Shown in pieces: positions 59,676 through 64,000 of a stretch of DNA of 64,000 nucleotides (positions within the stretch are counted from its first letter, which is position 1; each line of letters opens with the position of its first letter). A program made the position numbers and the translations under genes. The DNA comes from Candidatus Methanoperedens nitratireducens (GTDB lineage Archaea > Halobacteriota > Methanosarcinia > Methanosarcinales > Methanoperedenaceae): the NCBI GenBank assembly GCA_020724545.1, contig DYGR01000002.1:1-64000 (forward strand). Reading direction: 5' to 3'. The notes below the pieces were generated by a model that saw only the letters and a list, made by a program, of their open reading frames with translations, had not been told where the DNA came from and made no database searches.

Positions 59676-61820
59676 ATGAATATCTATGAGAACAACCTCG
59701 ATCACCTTCTTGATGAACTTCGCAGGATCGATCTAATAATCAATCTCAACCTTGAGAAATGGAGGGCAGAGCACAGTGAGGGCGTGGATGATCTTCAGGG
59801 CTTATACATCTCTGAGAGTGAAGTGAATGCAATCCTGCAAGCTCCGCCTTACCAGTTGAAGGTGGACGTTCGCTCAAATCCTCAACATGATAAGATCGAA
59901 ACAATAACCAGGGAAATTAATAGAAAAAAAATTGAAAGTATCAAGGCAGGAAAAGAACTGAGACTTCACCTTCTGTCTCAGCTTTTTCATCTTCAATCCT
60001 GTGAGGCCGATATACTTTTAATCTGCCTTGTGCCTGAACTTGACCTGCGATATGAGAAGCTGTATTCATACCTTCAGGATGATGTGACAAAAAAGCGGCC
60101 TACTGTTGATCTTGTGATAAATCTACTCTCTTCCTTTATGGAGGATAAGCTCAGGATGAGGGAGATTTTTTCACCGCCAGCGCCTCTTATCAGGAACCAC
60201 CTTGTTTATCTTACAGCCGATGACCAGCTCCCTCTTCTATCCAGATCTATTAAGGTCGATGAAAGAATAATAAGCTTTATACTCGGATCCAGTGAGATAG
60301 ACCAGAGAATACGGAATTTTTCAGCAATAATAGAACCAGATAGATCTCTCGGAGACATTATTTTATCGGATGATACTAAAAATACGGTAATTGAGCTGAT
60401 AAAGCCAGGTATGAAAGTCCCGGTACTCTTTTTCCATGGTTCCTATGGAACTGGAAAGAAGCTGATGGCTGAGGCTATTTGCAGGGAATTGAACACGCCC
60501 CTGTTTGTGGTAGATTGCGGTGCCTTGAAAGGTAATGACTGCTCCGAGACTATAAGATTCATTCTTCGTGAGGCCTTATTACAAAATTCAGCACTGTACC
60601 TTGAGGGATTTGATTCACTATTGGATTCAGGAGTTAATATAAAATACCTGCTTCAAGAGCTGGACCTATTTCCAAACTGGGTATTCCTGTCAGGTGAGCG
60701 GGCATGGAAGCCGACAGGAATTTTAAAAAACCATTGCTTTATCAACATCAGTTATCCCATGCCCTCATTTGCGCTTCGTAAGAAGCTCTGGGAATCGTTC
60801 CTGAACGGTAACATATCCGATGATGTGGATACTGGCGCCCTTGCCAGCAAGTTTAAATTAAGCGGCGGCCAGATAAGGGATGCCATCTTCACGGCACGCA
60901 ATATCGCAATGGTAAATGGCGGCTCCACATTATCCATGGATGACCTTTACCAGGGTTGTAAGACACAATCCAACAGGAACCTTACTGCCTTTGCCAGAAA
61001 GATCGAACCTGTCTATACCTGGGAGGATTTAATCCTTCCAAAGGACATAAAAAAGCAACTAAAAGAAGTATCAGGACACATTAAATACAGGGGAACCGTA
61101 TACACCGACTGGGGGTTTGATAAGAAATTCTCAATGGGAAAGGGACTGAATGTTCTTTTTTCTGGACCATCGGGTACAGGAAAAACCATGACTGCTGAGA
61201 TTATCGCCAGGGAGGCAGGATTGGATCTCTACAAAATCGATCTATCCGGTGTAGTCAGCAAGTACATCGGTGAAACGGAAAAGAACCTTGGTACTATTTT
61301 TAAAGAGGCCGAGACGAGCAACGCTGTCCTGTTCTTTGATGAGGCAGATGCCCTTTTTGGAAAACGCTCTGAAGTTAAAGATGCTCACGACAGGTATGCC
61401 AACATAGAGATCGGATATCTGCTTCAGAAGATGGAGGAGTATGAGGGTGTTGTTATACTTGCCACAAATCTAAGTAGAAATATCGATGATGCCTTTTTGA
61501 GGAGAATACAGTTCATGGTTGAGTTTCCTTTTCCTGATGAGATACAGAGGAAACTGATATGGACAGGGATATTCCCGAAGGATGCACCGGTTTCTGAGGA
61601 TATAGATTACAAGTTTTTATCTGAGAAATTAAAGCTTGCAGGTGGAAATATTAAAAATATTGTCTTAACAGCGGCATTTTATGCTGCAGAGGAGTCCAGT
61701 GAGATCGGAATGCACCATATAATGCATGCTGCAAAGAGAGAATACCAGAAGATCGGTAAACCCTTTCTAAAGACAGATTTTGAACCTTATTACGAACTGA
61801 TAGAGGCGGATGAGAGATAA
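59676..61820 (+). CDS. Tandem AAA+ ATPase of the contractile injection system
   Basis: 714 residues. An N-terminal helical domain precedes two AAA modules. The first is degenerate: Walker-A-like HGSYGTGKKL (254-263) but Walker B replaced by LEGFD. The second is intact: GPSGTGKT (497-504), VLFFDEADALF (Walker B, 551-561), IGETEKN and ATNLSRNIDDAFLRRI (sensor 1 and arginine fingers). This is the eCIS ATPase of the Afp15/Pvc15 group, which is required for assembly or disassembly of the particle. The stop is followed directly by the DUF4255 ATG (adjacent, TAA ATG). Confidence 0.92.
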   Translation: MNIYENNLDHLLDELRRIDLIINLNLEKWRAEHSEGVDDLQGLYISESEVNAILQAPPYQLKVDVRSNPQHDKIETITREINRKKIESIKAGKELRLHLLSQLFHLQSCEADILLICLVPELDLRYEKLYSYLQDDVTKKRPTVDLVINLLSSFMEDKLRMREIFSPPAPLIRNHLVYLTADDQLPLLSRSIKVDERIISFILGSSEIDQRIRNFSAIIEPDRSLGDIILSDDTKNTVIELIKPGMKVPVLFFHGSYGTGKKLMAEAICRELNTPLFVVDCGALKGNDCSETIRFILREALLQNSALYLEGFDSLLDSGVNIKYLLQELDLFPNWVFLSGERAWKPTGILKNHCFINISYPMPSFALRKKLWESFLNGNISDDVDTGALASKFKLSGGQIRDAIFTARNIAMVNGGSTLSMDDLYQGCKTQSNRNLTAFARKIEPVYTWEDLILPKDIKKQLKEVSGHIKYRGTVYTDWGFDKKFSMGKGLNVLFSGPSGTGKTMTAEIIAREAGLDLYKIDLSGVVSKYIGETEKNLGTIFKEAETSNAVLFFDEADALFGKRSEVKDAHDRYANIEIGYLLQKMEEYEGVVILATNLSRNIDDAFLRRIQFMVEFPFPDEIQRKLIWTGIFPKDAPVSEDIDYKFLSEKLKLAGGNIKNIVLTAAFYAAEESSEIGMHHIMHAAKREYQKIGKPFLKTDFEPYYELIEADER

Positions 61821-62390
61821 ATGGCAATCTTAAAAGATGTTGGCGAGACTTTAAAGGCACTTCTTCAGCAGGGGATCTCTGAACTTTCGGCTGATGATTC
61901 AATCACCTTTGATTCACCTGCTGATATTGAATCAACCACGACTCCCAAGCTCTCTGTCTTTTTATATCAGATTGTTGAGAGTTCTTACTTAAGAAATACA
62001 GGATCAGAGCCTGTAGGAATAGACAGGATGCGGTATCCACCCCTTACGCTTGATCTACACTATATCTTTACCCCTTACGCTAAAAACAGAGAGATAGAAC
62101 TCATAATATTAGAGAAGCTTATGCAGATATTTTATGATAGCCCTGTACTAAGAGAAGAAATGCTAATGGGTAGCCTGAAAGGGAGTGGAAATGACGAGAT
62201 AAGGATCGTTCCTGACAACCTCACACTTGATGATGTAAACAAGCTCTGGGAGAGATTTCCCAACAGGGCATTTAAGATTTCACCCTCTTACATCCTTACA
62301 CCGGTCAGGGTCCCATCTGGAAGGCCGCCTGTCAGGATCTCAAGGGTTATGGAAAAGGATATAGACTTATACAGGATGGGTAAGAAATGA
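61821..62390 (+). CDS. DUF4255 protein (eCIS tube/sheath terminator, Pvc16-like)
   Basis: 189 residues. It begins ILKDVGETLKALLQQGISEL and contains SPADIESTTTPKLSVFLYQI and MRYPPLTLDLHYIFTPYA, the core of DUF4255. In characterised injection systems the homologous protein caps the tube and sheath at the distal end and sets tail length. Immediately after the ATPase and overlapping the next gene by 4 nt, it belongs to the core structural operon. Confidence 0.92.
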   Translation: MAILKDVGETLKALLQQGISELSADDSITFDSPADIESTTTPKLSVFLYQIVESSYLRNTGSEPVGIDRMRYPPLTLDLHYIFTPYAKNREIELIILEKLMQIFYDSPVLREEMLMGSLKGSGNDEIRIVPDNLTLDDVNKLWERFPNRAFKISPSYILTPVRVPSGRPPVRISRVMEKDIDLYRMGKK

Positions 62391-62950
62391 TCTTTCTTGA
62401 GAGGATAAAGACAAGCCTGTCTCTTGCTGTAATGCTAAAGGATAACCTTCATCCTGAAAAAAAGGTTATTGGAGATGTGTTCTTAAAAGTCCCGGGTATA
62501 AGGAAGGCTGTTATTAAGCATACCACGGGCTACTTTCTTCTAACTAACCTCTCCGAAGGGAAGTACAATATCACAGCCGGCGGAAAGTTCTACAGACAGG
62601 GAAATTTTACTGTTGATACTGGATCGATCAAACCTGAACAACCTTTCATTGATCTATTTTTAAAGCCAAAATCAAACTATCCATTTCCTGAGGGTATAAT
62701 CGTACTGGAAGGCAGGATTGCTGATACGGATGACAGGCCAGTTCCTGAAGCCTCTATAGATGTTAAAAGCATGACCCAGAGCGCAATTTCAGATAATGAC
62801 GGTGATTTTTTAATCCTGTTTGATTCTACATATGCAAACACAAAAATATATTTAAGTATTAAAAGTAAAAACTATAAATCTAAAACAGTATCAGTTCTTT
62901 TAAAAAAAGGCACTATATTCCTGAATCCAATAATTTTGATCAAAAAGTAA
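62387..62950 (+). CDS. Carboxypeptidase-regulatory-fold protein in the eCIS operon
   Basis: 187 residues with two beta-sandwich units of the CarboxypepD_reg kind: GVFLKVPGIRKAVIK-like first unit (here DVFLKVPGIRKAVIKHTTG, LTNLSEGKYNITAGG) and IVLEGRIADTDDRPVPEASI with SDNDGDFLILFD in the second. Such domains often serve as adhesive or cell-surface modules. Some eCIS operons carry a similar gene next to DUF4255, where it may cap or decorate the particle. It starts 4 nt inside the previous gene. Confidence 0.8.
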   Translation: MIFLERIKTSLSLAVMLKDNLHPEKKVIGDVFLKVPGIRKAVIKHTTGYFLLTNLSEGKYNITAGGKFYRQGNFTVDTGSIKPEQPFIDLFLKPKSNYPFPEGIIVLEGRIADTDDRPVPEASIDVKSMTQSAISDNDGDFLILFDSTYANTKIYLSIKSKNYKSKTVSVLLKKGTIFLNPIILIKK

Positions 62951-63181
62951 AATACAATGGAGGTGTTACAACTGAGATTTGCAGATAACCAGACCGGAGT
63001 CTAAAAAGTATAATTTGTGAAGAATATCGTAGCGAAAGGTCAAGTAAGTCTTTCTTGCGAGATATTATATTTATGAATAGATAGATAAAAAAAGAGATTT
63101 TTTAAAAAACGCTAAAATATATAATAAATAATAGATAAGAAAAATAAGTAAAATTCTAAAATTTAATAAAGGAGGTAAAAT

Positions 63182-64000
63182 ATGGGTCAGTATCTTTCAC
63201 CAGGAGTTTATGTTGAGGAAGTATCCGGAGGATCAAAGCCAATCGAAGGAGTTGGCACATCAACTGGAGCATTTGTAGGAATTGCTAAGATGGGGCCAAT
63301 AGGTGTGGCAAAGGAGATCGCGAACTGGACACAGTTTGTGAATACATTCGGAAGTTACACTGCTGATGGTTATCTTGCATATGCTGTAAGTCAGTTTTTC
63401 AGTGAAGGCGGAACAAGATGTTATGTGGTAAGAACATGCCATTACGAAGATAATAAAAAGACATCTGCATCATCGACCGCAACATTGAAAGATGATAAAA
63501 ATGATGACACGATAAACGTTACAGCATCCTCAGACGGAAAATGGAGCGAAGATGTGAATATTGGAATTAAAAAAGCCACTGACTTAGCAGATGGGGTCAT
63601 GCTGGTTGTGAAATATAAAGGCACTGAGGAGATATTCGATAACCTTACAAATGCCAATATCGAAGATATTATAAATAATAAATCAGCATTCATCAGAATA
63701 AGCAGGGAAGACCCGGAGAGAATCCCGAAATCAGATCAGACTGTAAAATTAGAAGGCGGTAAGGATGGTATCAAAGATGATGATGGTAAATCTACACTTA
63801 TAGCAGCAGATTTCGAAGGTGATGAAAAACTGCAAAATGGCCTTCACGCATTTGATACCGTTGATGATATTAATATTGTTGCTATTCCTGATGGAGCTGC
63901 AAACAAAGATATAAACAAGGATGTAATTTCAGCAGGGCTTAAGTACTGCGGACTTAGAAAAGATTGCTTCTTTATCGCTGACCCTCCTGCAAATTTGGAC
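63182..64000 (+). CDS. Contractile tail sheath protein (incomplete, leaves the window)
   Basis: A strong AAGGAGGT site precedes the ATG of an open frame of at least 273 codons that ends with the window. It begins MGQYLSPGVYVEEVSGGSKP, the sheath signature (L/S-PGVYVEEV), followed by EGVGTSTGAFVGIAKMGPIG and AVSQFFSEGGTRCYVVR, all conserved in phage-like sheaths. The middle (SSDGKWSEDVNIGIKKATD) is the usual handshake/insertion domain. The 230 nt upstream contain no gene but are AT-rich and could carry its own promoter. The remainder of the particle should lie downstream. Confidence 0.95.
   Translation, partial: MGQYLSPGVYVEEVSGGSKPIEGVGTSTGAFVGIAKMGPIGVAKEIANWTQFVNTFGSYTADGYLAYAVSQFFSEGGTRCYVVRTCHYEDNKKTSASSTATLKDDKNDDTINVTASSDGKWSEDVNIGIKKATDLADGVMLVVKYKGTEEIFDNLTNANIEDIINNKSAFIRISREDPERIPKSDQTVKLEGGKDGIKDDDGKSTLIAADFEGDEKLQNGLHAFDTVDDINIVAIPDGAANKDINKDVISAGLKYCGLRKDCFFIADPPANLD

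Noticed and set aside
59676-61820. ATPase of the Cdc48 family with proteolytic role
   Set aside because: It lacks the Cdc48 N domain, has a degenerate first AAA module, and is adjacent to DUF4255 and a sheath gene, which fits the eCIS ATPase.
63001-63181. Short frames in the leader before the sheath gene
   Set aside because: The only candidates are under 20 codons with no ribosome binding site context beyond a chance GGAGG; the AT-rich stretch is better seen as promoter and untranslated leader.

Overview
The window looks like chromosomal DNA of a methanogenic or methane-oxidising euryarchaeon of the Methanosarcinales group, most plausibly a Methanoperedens-like (ANME-2d) lineage. The evidence is gene content only: F420-dependent methylene-tetrahydromethanopterin dehydrogenase (mtd), the coenzyme M genes cysteate synthase and a fused sulfopyruvate decarboxylase ComDE, both F420-deazaflavin synthases (cofG, cofH), the YcaO/TfuA pair that thioamidates methyl-coenzyme M reductase, an iron-sulfur flavoprotein next to archaeoflavoprotein AfpA, PEF-CTERM surface proteins, aRF1, aIF1 and EndA. 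The genus assignment is inference; no rRNA is present.

Layout. Bases 1-31.3 kb are mostly housekeeping: a repeat-rich secreted protein, a redox/membrane cluster (1.7-3.5 kb), the coenzyme M pair (3.6-6.0 kb), a UPF0182 membrane protein and a surface polysaccharide deacetylase (6.2-11.5 kb), aRF1, HemD and CcdA (11.8-15.2 kb), a NikR-headed nickel uptake operon (16.9-20.4 kb), a PIN/ATPase/KH protein, two tRNA genes (Gln, and a Leu with an unusual 16-nt D-loop insertion), cofG, cofH, queC and a COG2403 P-loop protein. An IS607-type element (27.4-28.5 kb) is broken and joined to a 5'-truncated GXGXG-domain gene. EndA and aIF1 follow.

Bases 31.4-42.3 kb are more accessory. After mtd come widespread CGCAGATGAACGC- and ACCGCAAAG-type intergenic repeats, two relics of a type I restriction hsdS gene around a DUF3800 gene, a HEAT-like/SEC-C protein, several orphan genes, a Cdc48 N-domain protein that carries TPRs instead of an AAA ATPase, RibL, and two tandem beta-helix PEF-CTERM proteins that share a conserved 5' leader.

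Bases 42.3-53.1 kb return to core metabolism: an aminotransferase, YcaO/TfuA, PurE, a gamma-carbonic-anhydrase-like protein, a RibD-type reductase, a YgiQ radical SAM protein, and a Trm5-ACT-homoserine dehydrogenase operon. A 29-nt direct repeat of the trm5 3' end brackets the 2.8 kb that hold YgiQ and a small secreted protein.

Bases 54.4-64.0 kb are the most notable part. They hold the left part of an extracellular contractile injection system (eCIS, phage-tail-like): a DUF4157 HExxH protein with the LQRTIGNQAVQRL-type N-terminus, an unknown protein, a ComQ-like polyprenyl synthase, a family 2 glycosyltransferase on the opposite strand, then a tandem-AAA ATPase, a DUF4255 tube-terminator protein, a carboxypeptidase-regulatory-fold protein and the sheath gene, which runs off the window. 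The two plus-strand gene groups start with nearly identical leader sequences about 4.9 kb apart, which suggests they are co-regulated parts of one system.
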